Shown: positions 16,343-25,900 of the stretch, in pieces
Layout of the letters: each line of letters opens with the position of its first letter
Position numbering within the stretch: position 1 is the first letter of the stretch
Assembly: GCA_025666215.1 (NCBI GenBank)
Contig: CP102593.1
Span: forward strand, 1,315,001-1,379,000
Direction: 5' to 3'
Length of the DNA: 64,000 bases
From: Xanthomonas campestris pv. phormiicola
GTDB lineage: Bacteria; Pseudomonadota; Gammaproteobacteria; Xanthomonadales; Xanthomonadaceae
The notes under the pieces: model-generated
Told to the model about the DNA's origin: nothing
The model's input: the letters and a program-made list of their open reading frames with translations, nothing else
The model's database searches: none
Translations under genes and position numbers: made by a program

Positions 16343-16834
16343 TCAACCTGGGAACGCCGGGAACTTCTGGTCGGGATGGCGGGCCTTCCACTCATTGTAG
16401 GCGGCGGTGCCTTCCCAGGCGGCGAAGGCCCTGGGCATGCGACCGCGGCCACTCCAGGTTTCATGCGAGTGCGGCAGCCAGTATTTTGGAACGGCCTCAC
16501 TGCGCGTGGCATTGGCCGATTTTTTGGGTTTCTGCTCCCCCGCGCCGACGAGAGTGGCAACTTCGGCCTTCTGCTTCGCGCTGAAATGGGAGCTGAACTC
16601 GGCCAGGAGTCTGACGATGGCCGAGAAGGCCTCCATCGCCTGTGACTGGAGGAGCTGCGCTTCCTGTACTTCCAGTTCGCGCAGTTCCTCGGCGAGCTTG
16701 GCTTTGGCTTGGGTAATCGACTGCAGGTTCACGGTCTTCTTGTCGCTCATCGGATGTTGTTCTGCATATGGTGGAAGGATCACGGTGGGCTTTTCGGGAA
16801 CGAGATCTGACGCGGCGACAGCTGTCGCGTCCAT
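16343..16834 (-). CDS. H-NS-like nucleoid-associated protein
   Basis: A 163-aa protein with the H-NS layout: an N-terminal helical oligomerisation region (about 35-95, rich in Glu/Gln/Lys, ITQAKAKLAEELRELEVQEA) and a C-terminal DNA-binding motif ETWSGRGRMPRAF (about 126-138), the signature of the Xanthomonas/Burkholderia H-NS family. The usual role is silencing AT-rich horizontally acquired DNA. The start at 16834 has GGAAG 6 bases upstream; an in-frame ATG at 16750 would remove 28 poorly conserved residues. Carriage on the ICE suggests control of element or host genes, which is inference. Confidence 0.85.
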   Translation of the reverse strand: MDATAVAASDLVPEKPTVILPPYAEQHPMSDKKTVNLQSITQAKAKLAEELRELEVQEAQLLQSQAMEAFSAIVRLLAEFSSHFSAKQKAEVATLVGAGEQKPKKSANATRSEAVPKYWLPHSHETWSGRGRMPRAFAAWEGTAAYNEWKARHPDQKFPAFPG

Positions 16835-17051
16835 GTCTTGCTTCCAAGCGTGTCTGGTCAGCTAACGATCGGTCTTCAGGCGATCTGACCCATTCTACGT
16901 ATGATCTGAAAGCGAGCCAACATAGTTGCTCGCCTAATCGCGGTTGAAAAAGACGAATGACCGTAGCAATATTGATGAACGCTGGCCTGTTTCAGCAGGC
17001 GATCAGAACCCCCTTTCTGAGCTGATGCAGCACTGATGGGAGAGGTACACC

Positions 17052-17417
17052 ATGGCAACACGTGCACATGCGAACCGAGGAGCTTTCCGGCTGGGCCGAA
17101 TGATGGGCCGAGCCTGGCGCGGTTATGTGTGCCGGGAGCGCCACGTCGCTCACTGGCTGGTGGATCGCGGCTTGCCGACGGTGGGCGCGGGGGTGCTGCT
17201 GTGGTCCATCAAGGTCGCGCTGCTGGCCGCGCTGCTCTATCTGGCGTTCTGGCTGACCTTCGCGTTCGCTTTGGTCGTCGCGTTTGGCTGGATGGCCGCG
17301 AATGCGGATTTGGAACCGCAGGAACCCAAGTTGGAGTGGCAGGATGGCCATAGCGGTTTTGGTTTGTACGACAGGAACGAGTGGCGGCACGATCAGGGCG
17401 ATCCTGACCGGCAGTGA
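17052..17417 (+). CDS. DUF3742 family ICE protein
   Basis: A 121-aa membrane protein of the DUF3742 family, found next to TraG in PFGI-1-class ICEs. A basic N-terminus with ERHVAHWLVDRGLP precedes one or two hydrophobic segments (about 48-85) and an acidic, tryptophan-containing tail with GLYDRNEWRHD. GAGAGG precedes the ATG. Its stop lies 4 bases from that of the convergent TraG-N gene, the standard arrangement in this class. Biochemical role unknown. Confidence 0.85.
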   Translation: MATRAHANRGAFRLGRMMGRAWRGYVCRERHVAHWLVDRGLPTVGAGVLLWSIKVALLAALLYLAFWLTFAFALVVAFGWMAANADLEPQEPKLEWQDGHSGFGLYDRNEWRHDQGDPDRQ

Positions 17418-17421
17418 CAAC

Positions 17422-18951
17422 TCACTTAAGGATCGATTTGGCAGCGGCCATGGTGGTACGGCCACCTGCAGCTCCGGCCGATTTAGCATCTGACGTCGCG
17501 GTCGTAAGTCCCCCAACAACGTTGCCTGCACGAACGCCGACCCAAGTCAGCGCTGTTACCCAGAAACCGGGTAGAACGATGAACATCGTCGCCATGACGA
17601 AATTCAACAGCATGTCTCCAAAGGCATTGTTCAGTCCCATCACCGGATCGAAGTTGCTGACCGGGCGGTTCCAGCCCCATCCCCAGCCGTAGAGCGCATC
17701 GAGGATCGTGCTGTCGATCCAGCGGGCAAGCTGGAACCAGAAGTCGACGAAGAACAGCGCGAACTGCACGACACTCACCGTGACCAGGTTCTTCAGTTCA
17801 TATGTGCCGATCACCAGCACCAACGGGATGCAGATCACCAGCGCCATCTTGAGCAGCGCCAGCACCATCGGCAGCGCCTGCCGCATCACGTCCATCGCTG
17901 GGAAAAATCCGACTGCTCCGACCGCCATACCCACGTCGCCCGCGCCACGCGCCACAACGTTCGGCAAGGTCTTGTCGATCTGACCGCCGTAGTCCGTGTA
18001 GACGTCGCCCTGGTTCAGCTTCTGCTGCCGCGGCGCGGCGATCGCGCGGATCACCGAGTCGTCGAGGTCGGTCTTGGAGATGAAGCCAGCCCAGTTTCCC
18101 ATACGCGACAGCAGGCTCGGGTCGACTTGGGCCAGGAGGCGGGAGCGCAGACCGGTGCTGCTATCGCTCCACCATTCCTTGCAGTTCGGATATCCGGCAC
18201 CGCTCGGCACCTCGGTCAGGCCCGCATCGCGGTTGCTGTCATAGGGCCAGGATTCGCGCGGCGTGCTCGATCGATACGTGTCGTAGTAGCCAGGGGTATC
18301 GATGAAGAACCGCGAGCCGATCCAGCTTACGTCGTGCATCTGTTTCTCGTCGAGATCGGGACGAGTCATGAACAGCTTGGCGCGCGCGGGGCCGTAACAG
18401 TTGAGCGCGAAATCCGTGACCTCCTGAGCCAGGACCGGATCATCGATCCGCGTGTTGTCGATATCCATGCGCATCTGCCGCAGGTCTGTCCCGCAGGGGA
18501 TCGCCGCCACGGCCGCACCGGTCACCGCCCGCGAGATCGCGTGCATGAAAAACCACCAGACGGGAACCTTCGCCGACTGATTGTTGAGCGTCGTGAAGGA
18601 CTGCGACCAACCGGTCTGGTCGGGCGTGGGCACACTTACCTGACACTGCGAGGAGCGCGACTGGTCGAAATTGATCGTGTTCATGTCCACGTCGATGAAG
18701 GGCATGCCCGCAAACATGATGACGATGATGGCAACGAACACGCGGTTCTCGATGCGCATCGAACTCAAGACGCCCTTGTTGCCTTCGTCTGCGCCTTCCG
18801 AGCGAGCCTTGAGCCATTCCTGCATGATGATGGAGAGGAACGGGATCGCGAAGACGCCGCTGGCGACCAGGACGTTCCAGATACCGTTATGGACGATCCA
18901 GCCGACGAGGGTCAGGTAGTAGTCCAGATAGTCGGTTGAATAGAGTGTCAT
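17422..18951 (-). CDS. traG: Conjugal transfer protein with TraG N-terminal domain
   Basis: A 509-aa inner-membrane transfer protein of the TraG-N type. The N-terminal hydrophobic segments (about 12-45 and 73-90) flank a cytoplasmic loop; a long periplasmic portion (about 95-330, with several cysteines) is followed by three or four membrane segments (about 345-490). TraG-N proteins act in pilus assembly and mating-pair stabilisation. It follows the PFL_4711 and 115-aa genes in the same operon, as in other PFGI-1 elements. Confidence 0.88.
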   Translation of the reverse strand: MTLYSTDYLDYYLTLVGWIVHNGIWNVLVASGVFAIPFLSIIMQEWLKARSEGADEGNKGVLSSMRIENRVFVAIIVIMFAGMPFIDVDMNTINFDQSRSSQCQVSVPTPDQTGWSQSFTTLNNQSAKVPVWWFFMHAISRAVTGAAVAAIPCGTDLRQMRMDIDNTRIDDPVLAQEVTDFALNCYGPARAKLFMTRPDLDEKQMHDVSWIGSRFFIDTPGYYDTYRSSTPRESWPYDSNRDAGLTEVPSGAGYPNCKEWWSDSSTGLRSRLLAQVDPSLLSRMGNWAGFISKTDLDDSVIRAIAAPRQQKLNQGDVYTDYGGQIDKTLPNVVARGAGDVGMAVGAVGFFPAMDVMRQALPMVLALLKMALVICIPLVLVIGTYELKNLVTVSVVQFALFFVDFWFQLARWIDSTILDALYGWGWGWNRPVSNFDPVMGLNNAFGDMLLNFVMATMFIVLPGFWVTALTWVGVRAGNVVGGLTTATSDAKSAGAAGGRTTMAAAKSILK

Positions 18952-18964
18952 GGCGATGTCCGAG

Positions 18965-19312
18965 CTAAGCAGATTGCAGCTGCAGGCCTTCGAGCACGGC
19001 GAGAGCTATAACCGCGCAAATTTCCAGGCGCATGAGACGCTGGCGCGACTCCGCGTCGGGTTCGCGGCTTTGCAGGCGCTTGCGCATCCACCACCAGCCG
19101 CAAGCAACGCCCGCATAGAGCAGGAGGCGCCAGGCCAGAAAGTAGACAGCGTGGTCGCGCATCCAGCGTTCCCAGGTGTCGATGTTGCCGAGCAGCTGTA
19201 TCCCGGCGAGATTGACTGTAAATGCCGTGGCGAGCAGCAGCGCCGTCCATAGAAGCGCGAGACCGACGCGGCGATTGAACAGCCAGCGGAAGCGTAGCCA
19301 TCCGAAGTTCAT
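18965..19312 (-). CDS. Small ICE membrane protein in PFL_4711-TraG operon
   Basis: A 115-aa protein with three hydrophobic segments (about 16-37, 52-70 and 95-112) separated by basic loops. Its start overlaps the PFL_4711 stop in an ATGA junction and TraG follows 13 bases later, so it is translated with the transfer operon. A small membrane gene at this place is common in PFGI-1-class ICEs; function is unknown. Confidence 0.75.
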   Translation of the reverse strand: MNFGWLRFRWLFNRRVGLALLWTALLLATAFTVNLAGIQLLGNIDTWERWMRDHAVYFLAWRLLLYAGVACGWWWMRKRLQSREPDAESRQRLMRLEICAVIALAVLEGLQLQSA

Positions 19313-20724
19313 GGATTGCTCCCGCCAGGTTTCGAACGCTGCAACTCGTCGAGTCGATCAGGTGTCGGATCCCCTTGGTAGACGCCCCGCGATCCTGCGG
19401 CACGGGCGCTATGGCGCTGGATGATCGCCATGGGCGCGTTGTTTGCCAGTTCGCGGCGCAGCTCCAGTTCGGTCTTGAGGTTGTTGATCTCGCGGTCGAG
19501 GACATCGCTCTGCTGCGTCACCGCGCCCTGTGCGAGTTCGTTGGCTGCGACGTTGGGTTCCATCCGCCCTGTCATCAGCGTGCGCTGCAACAGCAAGGCT
19601 TTTTCGAGCGTGCTCGCGAGCGCGACTTCCGAGGCTAGCCGCCGGGCAAGGATGTCTTGGTCGGGTTCGTCGCGCAACGCCTCGATGACCCCGCGCGTGA
19701 TCGGCAGAGATGTACTGCTTGCCGCCTGCAGGTTCTCGAAGCTGGTTGTACGGCTCCCTCCGATCAATTCCTGCAGCGCCTGAAGCTTGGTCTCGTATTC
19801 CTCCTGAATGATCGGCGTCAAACCGACACCGGGGACGGTTTGCGTTTTCGTGCAGTTCTCGCACGTGCGCTGCTGCTGTTCCCCCAGCACACGCGTGGCC
19901 CATTCGACAGCGCCCTGCGGCGAGTCCCAGGTTTGGCATGCGAGACGGTCGCCGCAACTGGCCGTATCGACCGGCGACGTGTCGTCGGCACTGCGTCCAT
20001 TGATCAGGTTGTAGCCGGCGCGGGTGACGTCGGCGACCACCTTGATGGGGGCTTGGCCGGCGCCGCCAGCGTTGTCGCCGCCGACCCACGGCACGCCATC
20101 GTTGCCTTTGCTGGCCTCGGCTTCTTCGACGGCCGAGACCGCATCGGTGCTGGCGACAGCCTTCTTCAGCGCCATGCCCTCTGCCAGCTGGTCCCAGCCG
20201 AGTTGGCCGCCGGCCATGTCGGCCATGCGGTTTGCAATTGCGCGGCACGTCAGCTTCGAGCGATCGAAGTCCATGCGTGCCTGCAGCACACCATTGGTGA
20301 GCAGGTTGTAGAGGCCGGGATCGGCGCGTTGGATGATGAGCGCGGGCAGGGACGCCACGGCGCTCGTTGCGTTCTGGACGACACTCGACATGATGTTCTG
20401 AAAACCGTTGGTGATGCCGTTGAGCTGGTTCTGGATCGTCGTGGCGATGTTCATGTTTCCGCAGATCAGGTTGCTGTTCCAACCCACGCCCACGCCGATC
20501 GACCGCATGTTGGCGGCGCCGGACATCGAGACCGCGCGGCCGCCTCCAATGCTGTACAACACGTCGTCACCGATGACTTTGCCTTGGTACTGCAGGCCGT
20601 ACTGTTCGGTGCCAGTCTCGGCGCGGATTTCGGTGCTGGTGGTCGCCAAGGCGGCCATCAGCAACGCCATCCCGAGAGGATTGCGAGTGGCGTGGCGACG
20701 GGACGTGCACGTTGGGATATTCAT
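19309..20724 (-). CDS. ICE transfer protein, PFL_4711 family (TIGR03755)
   Basis: A 471-aa exported protein; TraH-like role in pilus assembly is likely by position. The start at 20724 forms an ATGA overlap with the preceding PFL_4710 gene and precedes a signal peptide (about 1-35). The mature part has QYQGKVIGDDVLYSIGGGRA near its N-terminus, a hydrophobic central stretch (about 105-150) and a C-terminal helical segment (about 340-440). Order PFL_4709-4710-4711-TraG is diagnostic of this ICE class. Confidence 0.88.
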   Translation of the reverse strand: MNIPTCTSRRHATRNPLGMALLMAALATTSTEIRAETGTEQYGLQYQGKVIGDDVLYSIGGGRAVSMSGAANMRSIGVGVGWNSNLICGNMNIATTIQNQLNGITNGFQNIMSSVVQNATSAVASLPALIIQRADPGLYNLLTNGVLQARMDFDRSKLTCRAIANRMADMAGGQLGWDQLAEGMALKKAVASTDAVSAVEEAEASKGNDGVPWVGGDNAGGAGQAPIKVVADVTRAGYNLINGRSADDTSPVDTASCGDRLACQTWDSPQGAVEWATRVLGEQQQRTCENCTKTQTVPGVGLTPIIQEEYETKLQALQELIGGSRTTSFENLQAASSTSLPITRGVIEALRDEPDQDILARRLASEVALASTLEKALLLQRTLMTGRMEPNVAANELAQGAVTQQSDVLDREINNLKTELELRRELANNAPMAIIQRHSARAAGSRGVYQGDPTPDRLDELQRSKPGGSNP

Positions 20725-21671
20725 CGCATCTGGCCCCATTGGAAATCCGTACTGCCGAGGAACACTTGGCCGCGCCGCTGGCAGCAGCTGTAGGGCCGCC
20801 AAAGCGCCCAGGCGTAATCACCCTGCTTGGCCTGGACCTGGGTGCCCTTGTGGGGGAAGACAGCGCAACTGTTCGAAAGGGTAGGGGTCAGCTCCTGCCA
20901 TTTCCCCGTCGAGGCATCGCCCTCGATCAGTGCGCCTGCTGGCCAGTAACCATCGCTGGCCTTGGCGAGCAGTGGTCGATAGACGTGGATCTGATTGCGG
21001 CGAGTGACGACGTCGCCGGCGCGTTGTGCAACCACAGCACCGCTCTTGTAATCGTCGGTCTGGTGCAAGAAACCGCCGCGCGGATAGACGTTGCCCCACA
21101 GATTGGAGGCCGAACGCGCGCCGATCTCCCGGCGGCCGGGAATTAGCGCTTCGGGGTAGACCGCTTCCGGTAGGTTGTAGCGCCACGCCACGGTATCGAG
21201 CGTGCTGAGCAGGTAAGGGCTGAAGGCCGTGCCAGCCCCTTGGCATGTGTAACCGAACGTCTTAGCGAACTGGTTGAACACCGCACTGCCGGGATGCCCG
21301 ATCACGTCGGCATTCTTGAACTTGGACAGATTGTTCTCGTGCTCCTGGGCAGTCGTGCCGTCGCCACCAGCCCGAGCCGTCGTGTTGGAGGGGCTCATCA
21401 CCCGCACGTCAGTCCATGGGTTTTCGCCTGTGTTGGCGTAGCTCGATACCACAGCGTCGGGCACGTAGTGGCGGATCTTCACGGACGTGCGAACGGAGCA
21501 GCCGAAGGTGGTGCAGTACAGCCAGTAGCAAATGCCGACGACCCGGTATTCGAGGCAGTCCGTCGATAGCGCTGACGAGACGATGGTCGTTGAGTTGAGA
21601 GCGAACGCTGACGATGCGAATCCCAATGCAAGGGCGGCAACGCCAGTGCGAAGGCGTCGGACGCACCTCAT
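20721..21671 (-). CDS. ICE transfer protein, PFL_4710 family (TIGR03756, TraU-like)
   Basis: A 316-aa exported protein with signal peptide (about 1-25) and Cys-rich N-terminus (CLEYRVVGICYWLYC followed by FGC), as in TraU-type periplasmic pilus-assembly proteins whose disulfides depend on Dsb-like partners. It overlaps PFL_4709 and PFL_4711 by ATGA junctions on each side. An ICE-borne DsbA-like protein (29351) could serve its disulfides. Confidence 0.88.
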   Translation of the reverse strand: MRCVRRLRTGVAALALGFASSAFALNSTTIVSSALSTDCLEYRVVGICYWLYCTTFGCSVRTSVKIRHYVPDAVVSSYANTGENPWTDVRVMSPSNTTARAGGDGTTAQEHENNLSKFKNADVIGHPGSAVFNQFAKTFGYTCQGAGTAFSPYLLSTLDTVAWRYNLPEAVYPEALIPGRREIGARSASNLWGNVYPRGGFLHQTDDYKSGAVVAQRAGDVVTRRNQIHVYRPLLAKASDGYWPAGALIEGDASTGKWQELTPTLSNSCAVFPHKGTQVQAKQGDYAWALWRPYSCCQRRGQVFLGSTDFQWGQMR

Positions 21672-22105
21672 GGCTGTGTCCTCCGGTACGCGTCTATCCG
21701 GGCGACGGCTTTTGCTACGTCGGGCTCGCCGTAGACGACATAGCGCCGATCGACGACCACGGCTGGCAGGGTGGTAACGCCCAGATCCCAGGCATCAGCT
21801 ACGCTTTGGTAGGCCGATGCAAGATCGCGCTGTAGTTGGTCGCCGCCCTGCTGCAGACGCTGTTGGGCGATGGCCTGGGCGCGGTTGGGGTCGGCAGGCA
21901 GATCGGCCGCAAGCTGCGTCTCGAGGGTGCGGGCAGCGTCGAGGTGAACGACGGTGGCACCGGCCGCTCCTCTCACTGGGACGGACTGGTCGGTGAAGAC
22001 CGTGATCTCGGTGGCGCTTGCCAGCGGCAGCACAGCCAGCAAGATGCCGGCCGCGACCAGCGGGACGTACAGCGGCCCGGGTGCGGGACGAGGAAGGGGA
22101 AGCAT
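21668..22105 (-). CDS. ICE transfer protein, PFL_4709 family (TIGR03757)
   Basis: A 145-aa exported protein of the TIGR03757 family: signal peptide (about 1-32), then TEITVFTDQSVPV and a C-terminal thioredoxin-like stretch with LPAVVVDRRYVVYGEPDVA, typical of TrbC/TraW-like pilus-assembly proteins. First gene of the PFL_4709-4710-4711-TraG operon. Confidence 0.88.
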   Translation of the reverse strand: MLPLPRPAPGPLYVPLVAAGILLAVLPLASATEITVFTDQSVPVRGAAGATVVHLDAARTLETQLAADLPADPNRAQAIAQQRLQQGGDQLQRDLASAYQSVADAWDLGVTTLPAVVVDRRYVVYGEPDVAKAVARIDAYRRTQP

Positions 22106-22343
22106 GGCCGGACTCCTGCAAGCATGGTTGCCGTGATGGAGCCTGCGAGTTCACCCTGAACCGGGATGCATGTCAGTCTACAATCGGAACGGTGCGATCA
22201 CCGCATTCGTGGCGACGACCTACCGCCGCCGCTCAACGGCGCAATATGACGTGACCTCGATTGCTGGTGCATCGACAGAAGACGTGCCGCAACGAGCTAG
22301 TGGCCGAAGAGGGTTCTCTGCTCGCACTTTTCGAGTCATGGCT

Positions 22344-22367
22344 AAAGCCGCCCGAATGGGCGACTTT
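22344..22367 (-). terminator. Terminator-like hairpin after RHS-TPR operon
   Basis: On the minus strand AAAGTCGCCC, loop ATTC, GGGCGGCTTT forms a 10-bp stem with one G-U pair. It lies 62 bases downstream of the TPR gene stop. It is the only clear structure in the 323-base gap between that gene and PFL_4709; no gene is seen in the gap. Confidence 0.55.
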
Positions 22368-22428
22368 ATTTCTTCATCAAACAAGTTATCGGTTTTCGTG
22401 TGCGGATCGACATGATCCATGTTACAAA

Positions 22429-22908
22429 TTAAAGTCGAGATCTCAGTTGCTTGGTATCTACTAGGCCTGCCCCTGGGACCCAAAATCTCATATCGTCCGG
22501 AAGGAGAGTAATGTCGTTCAGCGCGCGAGATTTTTCATTGACTTCAATTAGGGAAAACGCCCGCAGGAACAGCGCGGAACTTAAATAGTAATCGAAATCT
22601 TCTTTGTCTCCGATTTCTATAACGTGATCTAGCGCCTCGATAGCATCCAAGTGTTTTCCAAGCCTAATGTTTGCCCGCGCTAAGTCAAAATAGTCAGAGG
22701 GTTCATCAGTGCTCGTTGAAAGGATAGATAAAATATCCACTGCCATTTCAACCTGACCAATGCCAATAAGTGCAGAAGATTTTTCTCTCAGAATTGAGTG
22801 ATCCGTCGGATCTTGTGACAATATCTCATCGCAAATTGCAATTGCCGTTTTGTAGTCCTCTTTTTCTAAGAGCCTCTTTATTTCGCTTAATTTTTTAAGA
22901 TTATTCAT
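22429..22908 (-). CDS. TPR protein, possible partner or immunity protein of RHS protein
   Basis: A 159-aa soluble helical protein with several tetratricopeptide-like repeats (YKTAIAICDEILSQDPTDHS, then VEMAVDILSIL and LDAIEALDHVIEIG). The start at 22908 is one base after the RHS stop, so the genes are tightly coupled. Codon use and GC are much lower than the transfer genes, marking recent acquisition. Small helical genes just downstream of RHS genes are often immunity or chaperone partners; either is possible here. Confidence 0.75.
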   Translation of the reverse strand: MNNLKKLSEIKRLLEKEDYKTAIAICDEILSQDPTDHSILREKSSALIGIGQVEMAVDILSILSTSTDEPSDYFDLARANIRLGKHLDAIEALDHVIEIGDKEDFDYYLSSALFLRAFSLIEVNEKSRALNDITLLPDDMRFWVPGAGLVDTKQLRSRL

Positions 22909-22909
22909 T

Positions 22910-25900
22910 TTAATCACCGTAGTCCACGGCATTTCCGCCGCAGCGCTCGCTAACTAGTCCAGCAGCACATCTATAGAGATCCGTGTATCCGCCAGTAACG
23001 CCCGTGACGCTTCTTTTTTTCTTTCTCCCAGCTCGCTGAAGCATTTGCTCATAAATAAGCTCACGACATCTTTTAAATGCATTCTCCCATTGCCTGTCGC
23101 AGTCGCTTTTGTCTTCGCTCAGGCAGCTTGTTCCAATAGCGGTTGCGTAGGGTGCCATAAAAGGAATGCTGCTGACGGCGGTGAAAGCCAGCAAACCAAG
23201 TTGCATTTTTGAGGGTGCCGTTAGCGTAGGGTCTGCGTATCGCTGCCCAGAACTCAAATCTCGTTGGTCTGCGCTATATGGAGCTGCGCCAAAACGAGTC
23301 CCGACGAGCCTCGAGGCTTGAAGTCCAAATGAATCGATAGAGTCAATTGGATTTGAATCTACATACGCATAGGTTGAAATGCTGGCTGGAAGACCGATAG
23401 GATCACTCTGTACATAGCGGCCGTCTGGCGGCGAGAAGTCTCGGTAATAATTCTGGTTTAGCCCACTGGCTGCATCGTATCGCTGCCCCGGGAAGCGCAT
23501 GTCGAACACGAAGGCGGTGCCGTCCTTGTCCGGGTCCTGATCCGGCGGGGTGTTGCCGAACGCTTCGCCCTTTAGGTCCCAGGTCCAGATCGCCACGTCG
23601 CGGACCGGGTCGATCACGGCACGCGGCGTGCCCAGGTGGTCCGGCTGCACGTAGCGAACGCTGTTCTTAGCCAGCACGCCGACCGGCAGGTCGTCCAGCC
23701 AGATCGCCTGCTGCAGCGTGGCGCCATTGGCGTCGTAGTTGCCCAGCCAGTGCCCGCTCTCGTCGTACAGCGTGTAGGTGTTGGTTTTGTCCACCCGCCG
23801 CACCTGCTCGCCGCGGCCGTTGTAGCCGTACTTCATCACCACCGTGCCGGCGCGCTTGGCCTGGTTCATCCGGCCCGTGGCGTCGTAGGCGAATTCCTGT
23901 GCCGTGCCGCCGATGGACAGCGTGTTGCCGATCGCGTCGTAGGTGCGGGCGGTGCCGGCCACCGCGCTCAGGCGGTGGTTGGTGGTCGGGTACGTGTAGC
24001 TCTGGGTGATGGTGTTGACCTTGGCGCTGAGCCGGTTGCCGGTGGCGTCGTAGCTGTAGCCGTCGATCACCGCGCCAGTCGGGCCGTCCTTGAATGCGGT
24101 CAATCGGCCCAGGGCGTCGTAGTCCAGGCTGACGACTGGAGCGGTGTTACCGGCCGCGGTCAGCGCACTGAGGTTGCCGGCCGGGTCGAAGGCGAAGCCG
24201 GTGCTCAGGCCGTCGCTGCGGGTGTCGCTGACCGCCAGCGGGCGGTAGTCCTGGTCCAGCACGCGCTGCATCGGGCGGCCGTTGCCGTAGGACCAGCTCG
24301 CCACCGGGCCGAACGGGTAGTAGGTCGCATTGCCCAACAACACCTGCCGCGTGCCACCCGCCGGGGTCACGCCCACTTCCGTGGTCTGGCCCTGGGTGTT
24401 GCGCACGTAGTCCACCGCCGCGCCGTCGGGATAGGTCAGCCGGCTGAGCTGGCCCGCCTTGGTATAGGCATAGCGCAGCACGAACACCTTGCCGTTGGTG
24501 GTCTGCACCTTGCGCACCAGGTCGCCGAAGCGGTCGTAGCAGTAATCGGTGGTGCCGCTGCCGTCCTGCATCCGGGCCAGACGGCCGACGGCGTAGGTCT
24601 CGCCGCTGGCGCACGTGGTCTGGCTGACGTCGTAGGTATAGGTGACGTTGAGGCTGGTGGTCGGATAGGCCACCCTGGTCAGCCGGTTCAGCGCGTCGTA
24701 GCTGTAGGTGGTCTTGATGTTGCGCGCATCGGTCTGCGTAGCGCGGTTGCCGGCGCTGTCGTAGGTGTAGGTGGTAACGCCGGTATCCGGGCTGGTGCGC
24801 GTGGTCAGGTCACCCAGGCCATTGTATGCATAGGTTGTATCTAGGCCCTTTGGGTCAGTCACTTTGATCAGGTTATCGAATGCGTCGTAACCGAATTTTG
24901 TCTCTGCTGCTATGCCGCCCACGTCCTGCAGCGTGCGCGCCAAGCGATTGAGCGGGTCGTAGTCGTTCTGGGTCTTGTGGCCCAGCGCATCGGTGACTGT
25001 GCCGGTATTGCCACTGAGGTCGTAGCCGAAATCGGTGGGGTCGCCTTTAGCGGTGGCTTGGGTCGCTAGTTGCCCGAGTTGGTTGTAGACGCGCGAAAGC
25101 GTGCGCTTTAGTGCACCCGAGGCGTCCTTGGTGTCTTCCTTAACCCGGTTGCCGGCGTTGTCCAGCGTGTAGTGCAGGGTGTTTCCGGCGTTGTCTGCGA
25201 TATCGGTCAGCCTGTGTGCCGTATCGTAAGTGAAAGCGGTGAACGCGCCGTCGGGCTGCGTTACCTGCTTGACCAGGCCGGTCGGCCAGTAGTCGATGCT
25301 GGTAGCACGGTTGCTGGCATTGTCGGCACCGCGTACGGTACTGGTGATCAGCCAGCCGCGCGGGTGGTATGCGTAGTCGGTAGTCAGGCCGTTGGCGTCT
25401 CGGACCGATAGCACGCGGCCGGCGCCGTCGTAGGAGAGATACTCGGTCACTTGGCCCAAGGCAGTGGTGATTTTCCACAGGTCACCTTTTTTGTGCCCGC
25501 AGGCCTGACCGCAGCCTGCATCGTTGTCTGTGTAGTAGGCGAACGCCGTGGTATCGGAAACGTCCACGCGCGGCCCATCCGCGGCCTTGAGCAGCCCTTC
25601 TAGCGGGCATCCCGTATTGGGCGCTGCCGCGTCGGCGGCCGTGCAGTAGGTCAGCGTAGTCTGCCTAACACCGGCTGGCGCATTTGCTGCACTGCCGCAG
25701 GGATAGTTGTCGTCCGAACTACTGTTGTCGTAGCCGCAATAGGCCAATGGACGCCCGCTGTCGTCTCGCTTGATCGCCTTGAGCTGCCTTCCGAGCTGCG
25801 TCTGCTCCGTTCCCGAGACTAGCGAACGCACCACTTGCATCGAATGATCGCGCTGGATGGTCTTCTTTCTCTCTTGGGGGGTGGCGGCTGCTTCTGTGGT

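Noticed and set aside
19657..20793. Plus-strand open frame of 378 codons over the PFL_4711 gene
   Set aside because: Antisense to a recognised transfer gene in GC-rich DNA, with no motif, signal peptide or Shine-Dalgarno sequence.
23636..24844. Long plus-strand open frame of about 400 codons inside the RHS gene
   Set aside because: It is exactly antisense to the GC-rich YD-repeat core; it lacks a ribosome site and shows periodic low-complexity sequence caused by the repeats on the other strand.
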